Source of the DNA: Sphingomonas sanguinis
GTDB taxonomy: Bacteria; Pseudomonadota; Alphaproteobacteria; Sphingomonadales; Sphingomonadaceae
Length of the DNA stretch: 64,000 bases
Assembly: GCF_019297835.1 (NCBI RefSeq)
Contig: NZ_CP079203.1
Span: 1,585,001-1,649,000, forward strand
Reading direction: 5' to 3'
Shown: positions 52,077 to 63,261 of the stretch, piece after piece
Layout of the letters: every line of letters begins with the position of its first letter
Numbering within the stretch: position 1 is the first letter of the stretch
Made by a program: the position numbers and the translations under genes
Notes under the pieces: model-generated
The model's database searches: none
The model's input: the letters and a program-made list of their open reading frames with translations, nothing else
Told to the model about the DNA's origin: nothing

Positions 52077-54038
52077 ATGACCGACGCCCGCGCCGACGCG
52101 CTTCCGCCCGCCTCCCCGCTCGACCAGGATTTCAGCCGACCGGGGCGCAAGCCCGGACGGCGCAGCGGCTGGCGGCTGGTACGCGGCGCCTGGCGACTGC
52201 TGGTCGGCATCAAGGATTTCCTGGTACTGGCCGCGATGCTGCTGTTCTTCGGCCTGATCTTCGCCGCGCTCAACGCCCGGCCGGGGACCAAGGCGATCAC
52301 CGACGGCGCGCTGCTGCTGAAGCTAGACGGCCCGATCGTCGAACAGCCCGAAACGGTCGCCCCGCTTGCGATGCTGTCGGGGCGCAGCGTGCCGCACGAA
52401 TATCGCCTGCGCGATCTGGTCCGTGCGATCGACACCGCCAAGGACGATGGCCGGGTCAAGGTGCTGGTCCTCGATCTGGACGCGTTCGGTGGGGCCTATC
52501 CCGCGACCCTTCAGGAGGTCGGCGAAGCGATCCAGCGTTTCCGCAAGGGCGGCAAGCCGGTGCTGGCCTATGCCACCGCCTATACCGACGGCGCCTATCG
52601 CCTGGCCGCCAACGCCAGCGAGGTCTGGGTCAATCCGCTGGGCGGCACGCTGTTCACCGGACCGGGCGGCAACCAGCTCTATTACAAGGGCCTGATCGAC
52701 AAGCTGGGCGTCACCACCCATGTCTACCGCGTCGGCAAGTTCAAATCCTTCGTCGAGCCCTATATCCGCAGCGACCAGAGCCCCGATGCCCGCGCCGCGT
52801 CGCAGGCGCTGTACGGCACACTGTTCGCCCAGTGGCGCGAAGCGGTCGCCAAGGCGCGTCCCAAGGCGCAGATCGACGCCTTCCTGACCCAGCCCGACCG
52901 CGCCGTGCTGGCGTCCAACGGCAGCATCGCCGACGCCAATCTGAAGGCGGGGCTGGTCGACAAGCTGGGCGACAAGCTGGCCTTCGGCAAGCGCGTCGCG
53001 CAGATTGCAGGCGCCGAGGCGAACAAGCCCGCAGGCTCGTTCCGCACCATCTCCTACGCTTCCTGGGTGCGCGCCAATCCGTTGCCGACCAAGGGCGATG
53101 CGATCGGCGTGCTGACCATCGCGGGCAATATCGTCGATGGCGAGGCCGGTCCCGGCACCGCGGCGGGTGAGACGGTGTCCAAGGCGCTGCTCGACGGCCT
53201 CGCCAAGAAGAACCTGAAGGCGCTGGTCGTGCGCGTCGACTCGCCGGGTGGGTCGGTGCTGGCCTCGGAGCAGATCCGCCAGGCGATCCTGGAGGCCAAG
53301 CGGCAGAAGCTGCCCGTCATCGTCTCGATGGGCGGGCTGGCGGCGTCGGGCGGTTACTGGGTCTCGACCCCGGCCGACCTGATCTTTGCCGAGCCGGGCA
53401 CGATCACCGGGTCGATCGGCATTTTCGGCATTATCCCGACCTTCGAGAATACGCTCGCCAAGATCGGCGTGACGACCGACGGGGTGAAGACCACGCCGCT
53501 GACCGGCCAGCCCGACGTGCTCGGCGGGACGACGCCGATGCTCGACACCATCCTGCAGGCGGGGATCGAGAATGGCTATCGCCAGTTCCTGACCCGCGTC
53601 GCCCAGTCGCGCCACATGACGCCCGAAAAGGTCGACACCATCGCACAGGGTCGGGTGTGGGACGGCGGCACCGCGCGCCAGATCGGGCTGGTCGATCGCT
53701 TCGGCAATCTGTCCGACGCCATCGCCGAGGCCGCCCGCCGCGCCAAGTTGGCCCCGGCCAAGGTCTATCCCGAATATCTGGAGAAGAAGCCGGGCTTCGC
53801 CGCGCTGCTCGCCGAAGGGTTCGACAGCGACGATGACAGCCAGCAAGGCGGCGACGTCTTCGCGATCGCGGCAGCCGAGCGCCGTGCGGTGGCGGCGCGC
53901 GCGCTGGGCGACGTCGCGCGGCTGGCGCGGGGCGGGTCGGTCCAGGCGAAATGCCTGGAATGCGGCGCGCTGGGTCCGGTGGGTACGGCGAGCGACGAGC
54001 GGCTGCTCGACCTGCTGATCGCGCGGTTGGGGCTCTGA
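52077..54038 (+). CDS. sppA: signal peptide peptidase SppA, 67K type
   Basis: Membrane-anchored serine-lysine protease that digests cleaved signal peptides, 653 residues with two S49 domains. A cytoplasmic N-terminus is followed by one membrane helix at about 46-66 (DFLVLAAMLLFFGLIFAAL). The Lys of the dyad is in YRVGKFKSFVEPYIR (N-terminal domain) and the Ser in SMGGLAASGGYWVST (C-terminal domain), as in E. coli. The C-terminal tail of about 30 residues contains a CLEC pair and is not typical. Confidence 0.95.
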   Translation: MTDARADALPPASPLDQDFSRPGRKPGRRSGWRLVRGAWRLLVGIKDFLVLAAMLLFFGLIFAALNARPGTKAITDGALLLKLDGPIVEQPETVAPLAMLSGRSVPHEYRLRDLVRAIDTAKDDGRVKVLVLDLDAFGGAYPATLQEVGEAIQRFRKGGKPVLAYATAYTDGAYRLAANASEVWVNPLGGTLFTGPGGNQLYYKGLIDKLGVTTHVYRVGKFKSFVEPYIRSDQSPDARAASQALYGTLFAQWREAVAKARPKAQIDAFLTQPDRAVLASNGSIADANLKAGLVDKLGDKLAFGKRVAQIAGAEANKPAGSFRTISYASWVRANPLPTKGDAIGVLTIAGNIVDGEAGPGTAAGETVSKALLDGLAKKNLKALVVRVDSPGGSVLASEQIRQAILEAKRQKLPVIVSMGGLAASGGYWVSTPADLIFAEPGTITGSIGIFGIIPTFENTLAKIGVTTDGVKTTPLTGQPDVLGGTTPMLDTILQAGIENGYRQFLTRVAQSRHMTPEKVDTIAQGRVWDGGTARQIGLVDRFGNLSDAIAEAARRAKLAPAKVYPEYLEKKPGFAALLAEGFDSDDDSQQGGDVFAIAAAERRAVAARALGDVARLARGGSVQAKCLECGALGPVGTASDERLLDLLIARLGL

Positions 54039-54068
54039 GCTGATCTTCTACGACCTGATCCCCCACCC

Positions 54069-54157
54069 CCGTTCAGCCTGAGCGAAGTCGAAGGCCAAGG
54101 GATTCCCTCGGCGCAAAGCACAGGACGTGCACTTCGACTTCGCTCAGTGCGAACGGA
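54069..54157. repeat. family B inverted repeat, copy 9 (hybrid)
   Basis: Left arm CCGTTCAGCCTGAGCGAAGT is the common type; right arm CACTTCGACTTCGCTCAGTG (continuing CGAACGGAGG) is the second subtype. It lies just after sppA. Confidence 0.82.
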
Positions 54158-54260
54158 GGTGGGGTTTGTGACATGCCGAACCAAGTCGCAGGAATCGGCC
54201 CTTTCCGAACCGCACATCCCCGCGCTACCCAGACCCATCGCTTCAGGAGACGCTGCACCC

Positions 54261-54851
54261 ATGATCGCCATCCGCGCCGCCCGCCCCGATGACGCCGCCG
54301 CCATCGCTGCCATCTATGCACCCCACGTCCTGGCGGGCGTCGTCTCCTTCGAAACCCAGGCCCCCGACGCCGACACGATGCGCGCGCGGATGGAGGGGGC
54401 GGACGGCCTCTATCCTTGGATCGTCGCGACGCTGGCCGACGAAGAGGGCCATGAGGAAGGCGTGATCGGCTATGCCTATGCCGCGCGCTTCCGCGAGCGC
54501 GAGGCCTATCGCTGGGTGGTGGAGACAACCATCTATGTCGCCGACGTGTCGCAGCGTTCGGGGATCGGGCGACTACTCTACGAGGCGTTGGTCGACACGC
54601 TGACCGCGCAAGGCTTCACCCAGGCGATGGGTGTCATCGCGCTGCCCAATGACGGCTCGATCAAGCTGCACGAAGCCGTCGGCTTCCGCCGCGCGGGCGT
54701 CTTCCGCGAGGTCGGGCACAAGCATGGCCGCTGGATCGATGTCGGCTACTGGCAGCGCGAACTCGCCGAACCCGCCCCCCACCCCGCTGAACCGAAGCGC
54801 TTCGCCGATGTCGGCGTTGTCCGCGATCCGGTGGCGGTGAAGCATCGGTGA
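54261..54851 (+). CDS. GNAT acetyltransferase of the phosphinothricin/methionine-sulfone type
   Basis: A 196-residue protein with the Pat/MnaT-like GNAT fold: IRAARPDDAAAIAAIYAPHV, GVVSFETQAP, AYRWVVETTIYVADVSQRSGIG with the AcCoA loop QRSGIGRLLYEAL, and IKLHEAVGFRRAGVFREVGHK then WIDVGYWQREL. It would acetylate amino groups of small glutamate-like compounds; true substrate unknown. ATG at 54261 has AGGAG 11 bases upstream; an open frame reaches back to 54147. Confidence 0.9.
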   Translation: MIAIRAARPDDAAAIAAIYAPHVLAGVVSFETQAPDADTMRARMEGADGLYPWIVATLADEEGHEEGVIGYAYAARFREREAYRWVVETTIYVADVSQRSGIGRLLYEALVDTLTAQGFTQAMGVIALPNDGSIKLHEAVGFRRAGVFREVGHKHGRWIDVGYWQRELAEPAPHPAEPKRFADVGVVRDPVAVKHR

Positions 54852-54896
54852 TTCGATACCGGCCCGACGAGAAAGTCGGGCCGGACCACCTGTGCG

Positions 54897-55766
54897 TCAA
54901 CGCACCACGAAAAACGGCGCGCCGGGTTCCCATCTGATCCGCTGGATCCAGACCGAGGCGATCGGTTTGCCATCGGCACCGATCGCAGGCTCGAAGCTGG
55001 CGCGCTTGGTGGCCGCCTGACAGGTCGCGTCTTGAAACACCTTGTCGCCACCCGATTTGGTCACAGCACAATTCTGGACACGACCGTCCGCCCCGACCAG
55101 AAGACGGATGATGACGATGCCGCCCAAGCCCATATTCGCCGCGCCACTGGGATAGTCTCCGGGCCGGAACCAGTCGGCCATCTTGCCGATCGGGATCGGC
55201 CCGTGCTTCACCTGACGCTGTGCGGCGGGGTCCAGTCCCCAGCTTTTGATGAGGTCGTCCGAACACTGATCGAGCGCCGCCATCGCGCCCTTCATCGATC
55301 CCATGTCGAATTGAACGTTATAGCCGCGCTGGAAACGCACCTGCATGACCGTCGGCTTGCCCGCCGCGACATCGCTGCGAAATGCCTTGGGCAGGTCGAC
55401 GTCCGGGCGGAAGCGCAGGGTCGCGGGGATTTTACCGGTGCTCACGAAACCCTGGGCCTGGATGCCCGGCACCTCGGCCACGGTTGAGGTCGCGACGAGC
55501 ACCGGGACATTCTGGTCGGTCGCCGGAATATGTGGACCGGCCAGCAGCATCTCCAGGCTGTCGACCAGGCTATAACGGCTGATCTGCAGGATCGTCAGGT
55601 CCTTGCCCTCGCCGAAGGTCCGGATCAGGCGACATTCGGTCGGCGCATAGTCGACCTGCCATTTCGACGATGGCGCCACCAGCCGTACCTCGGCTGCCTG
55701 GGCCATTTCCGGCGCAAGAACGCTTGCCAGCATGGCCACGCCAGCCCCCATCGTTCGACCGCGCAT
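54897..55766 (-). CDS. exported protein with C-terminal TonB domain
   Basis: A 289-residue protein with a Sec signal (AMLASVLAPEMAQA), not the usual TonB membrane anchor. The middle 170 residues are of unknown fold. The C-terminal about 85 residues look like TonB_C: MGLGGIVIIRLLVGADGRVQ, CAVTKSGGDKVFQDATCQAA, FEPAIGADGKPIASVW. It may bind a periplasmic or outer-membrane partner without coupling energy. Start ATG at 55766 with GAGG five to six bases upstream. It diverges from pgi. Confidence 0.8.
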   Translation of the reverse strand: MRGRTMGAGVAMLASVLAPEMAQAAEVRLVAPSSKWQVDYAPTECRLIRTFGEGKDLTILQISRYSLVDSLEMLLAGPHIPATDQNVPVLVATSTVAEVPGIQAQGFVSTGKIPATLRFRPDVDLPKAFRSDVAAGKPTVMQVRFQRGYNVQFDMGSMKGAMAALDQCSDDLIKSWGLDPAAQRQVKHGPIPIGKMADWFRPGDYPSGAANMGLGGIVIIRLLVGADGRVQNCAVTKSGGDKVFQDATCQAATKRASFEPAIGADGKPIASVWIQRIRWEPGAPFFVVR

Positions 55767-55962
55767 TGATCCCTCTCCCCAAATCGATGGCTCTCCCACC
55801 GCCGGGGCGAAGCGTGGCACGCCCATCCTGGATCAAGCAACCGCCATTATCATCGCCCCATCCCGTCCCACCATACCAATCTAAGGCTTGGCTTTGCCCG
55901 TCCGCTTTGGCTAACGCCGTGCATGAAGCCCCATCGGGCACGTCAAGGAAGGAACAGGCATC

Positions 55963-57456
55963 ATGGCTGCCGACTGGTCGACGATCGAATCGCTCCCGCA
56001 GACCCCGCTTCTCGATCTTTTCGCGAATGATCCCAATCGGCTGGCGTCGCTCAGCCTGGACGTGGCGGGTATCCATTTCGACTGGTCCAAGACGCACCTG
56101 ACGCGCGAAGCGGTTGCCGCCTTCGCCGACCTCGCCAAGGCCAAGGGGCTGGCCGCCAAGCGTGACGCATTGTTCGGCGGCGAGGTGGTCAACGTCACCG
56201 AGGGCCGCGCGGTCGAGCACACCGCCGAGCGTGGCGAGGGCAATCCCGAAAGCGTCGCCACCGCGCGCCAGTCCCACGCCCGGATGCGCGCGCTGATCGA
56301 CGCGATCGAGGCCGAGGCGCTGGGGCCGATCCGCCATGTCCTGCACATCGGCATCGGCGGCTCGGCGCTCGGCCCCGACCTGCTGGTCGATGCGCTGGGC
56401 CGCGACAGCGACCGTTACGACGTGGCGATCGTGTCGAACGTCGACGGCGTTGCGCTGGAGGAGGTGTTCAAGCGCTTCGACCCCGCCGCCACGCTGCTGG
56501 TCGTTGCATCGAAGACCTTCACCACCACCGAGACGATGCTGAACGCCACCTCGGCGCTGCAGTGGATGACCGAGAGCGGCGTCGAGGACCCCTATGGCAA
56601 GGTCATCGCACTGACCGCCAATCCCGAAAAGGCCGTGGAATGGGGCGTGGACGAGACGCGCATCCTGCCGTTCGCCGAATCGGTCGGCGGCCGTTATTCG
56701 CTCTGGTCGACGATCGGCTTCCCGGCGGCGCTCGGCCTGGGCTGGGACGCGTTCGAGGAACTGCTGGAAGGCGCGGCCGAGATGGACCGCCATTTCCGCC
56801 TGACTGATCTGGCACAGAACGCCCCCGCGCTCGCCGCCTTTGCCGACCTCTATTACACCCAGGTCCGCCATGCCGAGACGCGCGCACCCTTCGCCTATGA
56901 CGAGCGCCTGCGCCTGCTCCCCTCCTATCTCCAGCAGTTGGAGATGGAGTCGAACGGCAAGGGCGTGACCGTCGACGGCCAGCCGGTCGGACGGCCGACC
57001 GCCGCGATCACCTGGGGCGGGGTCGGCACCGACGCGCAGCATGCCGTGTTCCAGCTGCTCCACCAGGGCACGCATCTGGTGCCGGTCGAGTTCATCGCGG
57101 TCATCGAGCCGGGCGATGTGCTGAGCGACGATCATCACCGCCAGCTGCTGCTCAACGCCTTTGCGCAGGGTGCCGCGCTGATGAAGGGCAAGAAGGTCGA
57201 TGACCCCGCGCGCAGCTATTCGGGCGATCGTCCGTCCTCGACCATCCTGCTCGACACGCTCGACCCGCGCACGCTGGGCGCGCTGATCGCCTTTTACGAG
57301 CATCGCGTGTTCGTGAACGGCGTGCTGCTGGGCATCAACAGCTTCGACCAGTTCGGCGTCGAGCTGGGCAAGGAAATGGCCAAGGCGGCCGATCAGGGCG
57401 GGCAGGAGTTCGATCCGTCGACCGAGGACCTGATCAAGCGGGCCTTTGGCGCGTAA
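55963..57456 (+). CDS. pgi: glucose-6-phosphate isomerase
   Basis: Cytosolic enzyme interconverting glucose-6-phosphate and fructose-6-phosphate, 497 residues. PGI signatures are HIGIGGSALGPDLLVDAL, ASKTFTTTETMLNA, VGGRYSLWSTIGFPAALGLG, LHQGTHLVPVEFIAV and GVLLGINSFDQFGVELGKEM. The catalytic His in the LHQGTH-type segment and the Lys in QFGVELGK-type segment are in place. AAGGAAGGAACAG provides the ribosome site. A family A repeat starts five bases after the stop. Confidence 0.98.
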   Translation: MAADWSTIESLPQTPLLDLFANDPNRLASLSLDVAGIHFDWSKTHLTREAVAAFADLAKAKGLAAKRDALFGGEVVNVTEGRAVEHTAERGEGNPESVATARQSHARMRALIDAIEAEALGPIRHVLHIGIGGSALGPDLLVDALGRDSDRYDVAIVSNVDGVALEEVFKRFDPAATLLVVASKTFTTTETMLNATSALQWMTESGVEDPYGKVIALTANPEKAVEWGVDETRILPFAESVGGRYSLWSTIGFPAALGLGWDAFEELLEGAAEMDRHFRLTDLAQNAPALAAFADLYYTQVRHAETRAPFAYDERLRLLPSYLQQLEMESNGKGVTVDGQPVGRPTAAITWGGVGTDAQHAVFQLLHQGTHLVPVEFIAVIEPGDVLSDDHHRQLLLNAFAQGAALMKGKKVDDPARSYSGDRPSSTILLDTLDPRTLGALIAFYEHRVFVNGVLLGINSFDQFGVELGKEMAKAADQGGQEFDPSTEDLIKRAFGA

Positions 57457-57460
57457 AAAA

Positions 57461-57588
57461 TCCTCCCCGGCACGGGGAGGTGGCAGGGCGTAGCCCTGAC
57501 GGAGGGGGGCATCCACATAGGACATGCTTTGTGGAACGCCCCCTCCACCACCGCTTCGCGGCGGTCCCCCTCCCCGTACCGGGGAGGA
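57461..57588. repeat. family A paired palindromic repeat, copy 6
   Basis: Arms CCTCCCCGGCACGGGGAGG and CCCTCCCCGTACCGGGGAGG; internal GGCAGGGCGTAGCCCTGACG and ACCACCGCTTCGCGGCGGT hairpins. It lies in the pgi-gor gap. Confidence 0.9.
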
Positions 57589-57609
57589 TCATATATCCGA
57601 TCACTGTCA

Positions 57610-57650
57610 GGGGGACGCTGAACTTGGCTCGGCGTCCCCCGTTGTGCTTT
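57610..57650 (+). terminator. hairpin between pgi and gor, possible terminator
   Basis: GGGGGACGC and GCGTCCCCC pair over a 13-base loop; the tail GTTGTGCTTTTA is only partly T-rich. Confidence 0.5.
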
Positions 57651-57692
57651 TAGGCGGGCCAGACGCCCCATTTCCCCGGAGAAACCGATCCC

Positions 57693-59042
57693 ATGGCTGA
57701 CTATGACTATGACCTGTTCATCATCGGGGCTGGTTCGGGCGGTACGCGGGCCTCGCGGGTCGCGGCGGCACATGGTGCGCGCGTGGCGGTGGCCGAGGAG
57801 TATCGCGTCGGCGGCACCTGCGTCATTCGCGGCTGTGTGCCCAAGAAGCTGCTCGTCTATGGCGCGCATTTTGCCGAGGATCTGAAGGACGCCCGCCGCT
57901 TCGGCTGGCAGGTGCCGAGCGACTGCGAGTTTTCGTGGACGACCCTGCGCGACAATGTGCTGGCGGAAGTCGACCGGCTGAACGGCGCGTACAAGAAGAC
58001 GCTGGAAAGCCACAATGTCGAGATCATCGACCAGCGCGCCGTCGTTACCGGCCCGCACAGCGTCCGCCTGGCCGACGGGACCGAGAAGACCGCCGAGCGT
58101 ATCCTGATCGCGGTCGGCGCGCATCCGGCCGTCCCCTCCTGCCCCGGTCACGAGCACGGCATCACCTCCAACGAGGCGTTCCATCTCGATGCCATTCCCA
58201 AGCGCGTCCTGATCGCGGGCGCCGGCTATATCGCCAACGAGTTCGCGGGCGTGTTCCACCAGTTCGGCGCGCACGTCACGCTCATCAATCGCAGCAAGGA
58301 CATCCTTCGCGGCTACGACCTGACGATCCGCGACCGGCTGCTCCAGATTTCGATGATGAAGGGGATCGAGTTCCGCTTCGACGCGACGTTCGAGGGGATC
58401 GAGAAGATGGATGATGGCTGCCTGAAGGTATCCATGTCCAACCACGAGCCGATCATCGTCGACCTAGTCATGTTCGCGACCGGCCGCCTGCCCAACACCC
58501 ACGGCCTGGGGCTGGAGACGGCGGGCGTCGAGCTGGACGATCATGGTGCGATCAAGGTGGACGAGGACAATCGCTCGACCTGCGACAGCATCTATGCGGT
58601 CGGCGACGTAACCAACCGCGTCCAGCTGACCCCCGTGGCGATCCGCGAGGGGCAGGCCTTTGCCGACACTGTGTTCGGCGGCAAGCCGACCCGCGTCGAT
58701 TACGACTGCATCCCGGCCGCCGTGTTCAGCCATCCGCCGATGGCGGGCGTCGGCATGACCGAGGCGCAGGCGAAGCAGACGCTGGGCTCGGTGCAGGTCT
58801 ATACCTCCGACTTCCGCCCGATGAAGAATGTCCTGGCGGGCCGCGAGGAGCGCGCACTCTACAAGATGGTGTGCGACGGCGACACCGGCCGGGTGGTCGG
58901 GCTGCACATGATCGGCCCCGACGTGCCCGAAATCCTCCAGGCCGCCGCCATCGCAGTGAAGGCCGGACTAACCAAGGCGCAATTCGACGCGACCGTCGCG
59001 CTGCACCCGACCATGTCGGAAGAGCTGGTCTTGATGCGCTGA
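57693..59042 (+). CDS. gor: glutathione-disulfide reductase
   Basis: NADPH-dependent flavoenzyme that keeps glutathione reduced, 449 residues. FAD-binding IIGAGSGGTRASRVAAAHGA, the redox disulfide in GGTCVIRGCVPKKLLV, the NADPH site GAGYIANEFAGVFHQFGAHV with Arg in INRSKDILR, the FAD motif IYAVGDVTNRVQLTPVAIREG and the C-terminal HPTMSEE with the catalytic His-Glu are all seen. It fits with the GST encoded just downstream on the other strand. Confidence 0.97.
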   Translation: MADYDYDLFIIGAGSGGTRASRVAAAHGARVAVAEEYRVGGTCVIRGCVPKKLLVYGAHFAEDLKDARRFGWQVPSDCEFSWTTLRDNVLAEVDRLNGAYKKTLESHNVEIIDQRAVVTGPHSVRLADGTEKTAERILIAVGAHPAVPSCPGHEHGITSNEAFHLDAIPKRVLIAGAGYIANEFAGVFHQFGAHVTLINRSKDILRGYDLTIRDRLLQISMMKGIEFRFDATFEGIEKMDDGCLKVSMSNHEPIIVDLVMFATGRLPNTHGLGLETAGVELDDHGAIKVDEDNRSTCDSIYAVGDVTNRVQLTPVAIREGQAFADTVFGGKPTRVDYDCIPAAVFSHPPMAGVGMTEAQAKQTLGSVQVYTSDFRPMKNVLAGREERALYKMVCDGDTGRVVGLHMIGPDVPEILQAAAIAVKAGLTKAQFDATVALHPTMSEELVLMR

Positions 59043-59050
59043 AGGCTCGA

Positions 59051-59079
59051 CTGCCCCTCGGTGTCCCACCGGGGGGCAG
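59051..59079 (+). terminator. long hairpin after gor
   Basis: A 13-pair uninterrupted stem (CTGCCCCTCGGTG with CACCGGGGGGCAG, one wobble) closes a TCC triloop nine bases after the stop codon. No T-run follows, so termination efficiency is uncertain. Confidence 0.5.
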
Positions 59080-59188
59080 TCCAAAGATAGATCAGCCGCT
59101 TTTATATATCGCACGAAACTTTATTGCGACTTAGGATTATGTTCACGTCGAGTCGTTGGGACGTTGGAACAGAGGCGTTGTGGTGGAA

Positions 59189-59365
59189 ATGGAACCGAAG
59201 ATGAGCGAGCATGCCATTACTTTCGAGCAGGTCATCGCCTTCGCAAAGGCCGCGATGGACGGCGCCGATGCACTGAACCAGCCGCTGGCGGGCAACCACA
59301 TCGCCGCCGGGCTCGAAATGCTGCGCAACGCCCATCAGCAGGCGGGAGCCGACTCTTCGATCTGA
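59189..59365 (+). CDS. short hypothetical protein
   Basis: A 58-residue frame from ATG at 59189 (54 residues from ATG at 59201) in a locally AT-richer stretch. It predicts one amphipathic helical protein (ITFEQVIAFAKAAMDGADAL) with no motif, signal or membrane segment. GGAA lies before the second ATG. It ends three bases before the convergent GST stop. It could be chance, though codon composition resembles the neighbours. Confidence 0.4.
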   Translation: MEPKMSEHAITFEQVIAFAKAAMDGADALNQPLAGNHIAAGLEMLRNAHQQAGADSSI

Positions 59366-59368
59366 TCG

Positions 59369-59989
59369 TCAGGCGTCTTCCGCGCTTTTGCCATCGTCCA
59401 GCGCGGTGGCGCGCCGATGCGCGGGACGATCCTGCAAGCGACCGATATAGGCCATGATCGCATCGGACTTGGGGATCAGCCCGAACTGGGTGAACCACAT
59501 CAGCTGCGACCCCAGATAGACATCCGCCGCCGTGAAGCGCTCGCCGGTGATATAGGGATGCTCGGCCACCGCCGCGCCGACGACACCCACGGCCCGGTCG
59601 AAATCGCCATAGCCCGCCATACGCTGCTGCTCGGCGGTCGGGTCCACGCCCATCGCGCGATTGGTGATCGCGGCCTCCAGCGGCCCGGCGGCGAAGAACA
59701 GCCAGCGAAAATAACGCGCTTGCTCCCGCGGCAAGGGCGACAGTTCGGCATCGGGAAAGGCTTCGGCGAGATAGGCGCAGATCGCCGCCGCCTCGGTCAC
59801 CACCTGATCCCTATGGACGATGGCGGGCACCTTCATCATCGGATTGATCGCGCGATAGTCGGGCGCGATCATCGTCGCCCCGTAATCCAGCACGACCGTC
59901 TCATAGGTCGCCCCCGTTTCCTCCAGCATCCAGCGCGCGATGCGGCCGCGCGACTGGGGATTGGTGTACAGCGTCAGGTCGGCGGTCAT
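59369..59989 (-). CDS. glutathione S-transferase family protein
   Basis: A 206-residue GST. The thioredoxin-fold domain has LTLYTNPQSRGRIARWMLEE (Ser or Arg as likely thiol-activating residue), NPMMKVPAIVHRDQVVTEAAAI (glutathione-binding VPAI and Glu-Ala pair). The helical domain has ITGERFTAADVYLGSQL, the N-capping GERFTAADVY box. ATG at 59989 has GGAG six bases upstream. Substrate unknown; possibly detoxification with gor nearby. Confidence 0.92.
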   Translation of the reverse strand: MTADLTLYTNPQSRGRIARWMLEETGATYETVVLDYGATMIAPDYRAINPMMKVPAIVHRDQVVTEAAAICAYLAEAFPDAELSPLPREQARYFRWLFFAAGPLEAAITNRAMGVDPTAEQQRMAGYGDFDRAVGVVGAAVAEHPYITGERFTAADVYLGSQLMWFTQFGLIPKSDAIMAYIGRLQDRPAHRRATALDDGKSAEDA

Positions 59990-60020
59990 CAGGCTCTCCA
60001 TGGCGGTGCGAGGGGCGAAA

Positions 60021-60902
60021 TCAGGCACGATCGAGATGGCGGTGCAGGAAGGCGATCGTCCGCGCCCAGGCCTGGGTCGCCGCCGCCGCATTATAGCGCT
60101 CGGCCGAGCTGTCGTTGTTGAAGGCATGGTCGACGCCCGGATAGGTGAAGGCCTCGACCGGCCGCCCCGCCGTCTTGAGCGCCGCAACCCAAGGCTCGCC
60201 GGTGGCATTCACCCGCGCATCCTTGCCCGCATAATGCAGCATCAGCGGCGACTGGACCTTCGCCGCCTCGCCGGCACTCGGTGCGGGGCCGTAATAAGCT
60301 ACGCCCGCCGACAGCGCCGGGCCCGCCGCCACCGCCAACCGGTTGACGAACGCCCCGCCCCAGCAAAAGCCGACCGCGCCGACCTGGCCTGTCCCCGTCT
60401 TGTCGGCCACGGCATGGGCCATCATCGCCCGCGCCTGGGCCAGCGCCAGATCATAGTCGAGCGTGCCGATCAGCGTCCGCGCGCGGTCCTCATCGGCAGG
60501 CGTGCCGCCTTGCGGGGCAAGCAGATCGGGCGCGATGGCGTGGAACCCGGCGAGGGCCACACGCCGCGTGACATCCTCGATATGCGGGGTCAGCCCGCGA
60601 TTTTCGTGGATGACGAGCACCGTGCCGAGCCGCTTCTTCACGCCCTTGGGACTGGCGAGATAGGCGGCCGAGCGCGCACCCGCCTCCATGCCCTCGCGAC
60701 GGTCGATGCGCAGCCGGGCATCATGCGCATCGGTCAGCGCGGCGGCGGCGGGGCTGGCGGATATACCCAGGATCAGCGCCTCGGCCGCGGCGACCGATCC
60801 CGCGAGCGCGGTCATCTGGCGCAGCAATGTGCGGCGGTCGTGATGCTCATGGGTAAAGGCGTCATAGATCTGGACGGCGCGGTCACGCAGCGAATCGGTC
60901 AT
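60021..60902 (-). CDS. dienelactone hydrolase family protein with N-terminal signal-like segment
   Basis: A 293-residue alpha/beta hydrolase. The nucleophile is Cys in VGFCWGGAFVN, with the family Glu in VIHENRGLTPHIEDV; the Asp of the triad is in GKDARVN and the His in GVDHAFNND. Dienelactone hydrolase and related cleaving enzymes share these. Residues 23-55 (RRTLLRQMTALAGSVAAAEA) resemble a Tat-type signal, so the protein may be periplasmic. The GST gene starts 31 bases after its stop and may be in the same transcript. Confidence 0.88.
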   Translation of the reverse strand: MTDSLRDRAVQIYDAFTHEHHDRRTLLRQMTALAGSVAAAEALILGISASPAAAALTDAHDARLRIDRREGMEAGARSAAYLASPKGVKKRLGTVLVIHENRGLTPHIEDVTRRVALAGFHAIAPDLLAPQGGTPADEDRARTLIGTLDYDLALAQARAMMAHAVADKTGTGQVGAVGFCWGGAFVNRLAVAAGPALSAGVAYYGPAPSAGEAAKVQSPLMLHYAGKDARVNATGEPWVAALKTAGRPVEAFTYPGVDHAFNNDSSAERYNAAAATQAWARTIAFLHRHLDRA

Positions 60903-61026
60903 CCGGCATCCTCCACTGATGGTCGCGGGTTCGGCATGGATGCCGGTGTTTTTGCGACCCGGATGAGGAGCTTAATGGTGTGACGGGCTCGCGGCTAGGC
61001 TTTCGGGGCGTGGGACGACGCCCAAA

Positions 61027-61060
61027 ACAAAAAGGCCGCCCCCTCACCGGGAGCGGCCCT
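61027..61060 (-). terminator. intrinsic terminator of ftsH
   Basis: Minus strand: GGCCGC and GCGGCC pair, extended by CCC/GGG around GGTGA, followed by TTTTTGTTTT. It lies about 22 bases after the ftsH stop. Confidence 0.87.
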
Positions 61061-61081
61061 TTCGTCAGCCTATCGAAGCGA

Positions 61082-63049
<1,968 letters not shown>

Positions 63050-63139
63050 CGGTGCCGGATACCTTTCAGCCTCCAAGATAGGCATGACGAGGTTAATGGC
63101 AATGGAACAAGACCGATCATTGTGATCGGGCCTGATCGA

Positions 63140-63261
63140 TCCTCTCCGGAACGGGGAGGTGGCAGGTCGAAGGCCTGACGGGGCGCTTCGCATAGGACAT
63201 TCCTCACGGCACGCCCCCTCCACCATGCTTTGCGTGGTCCCCCTCTCCGTACCGGGGAGGA
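63140..63261. repeat. family A paired palindromic repeat, copy 7 (diverged)
   Basis: Arms CCTCTCCGGAACGGGGAGG and CCCTCTCCGTACCGGGGAGG carry mismatches, and the ACGGAGGGGG box is shortened. It ends one base before the tilS stop codon. Confidence 0.85.

Noticed and set aside
55570..57525. Long minus-strand frame opposite pgi
   Set aside because: Antisense of pgi that also runs through repeat DNA; no motif.
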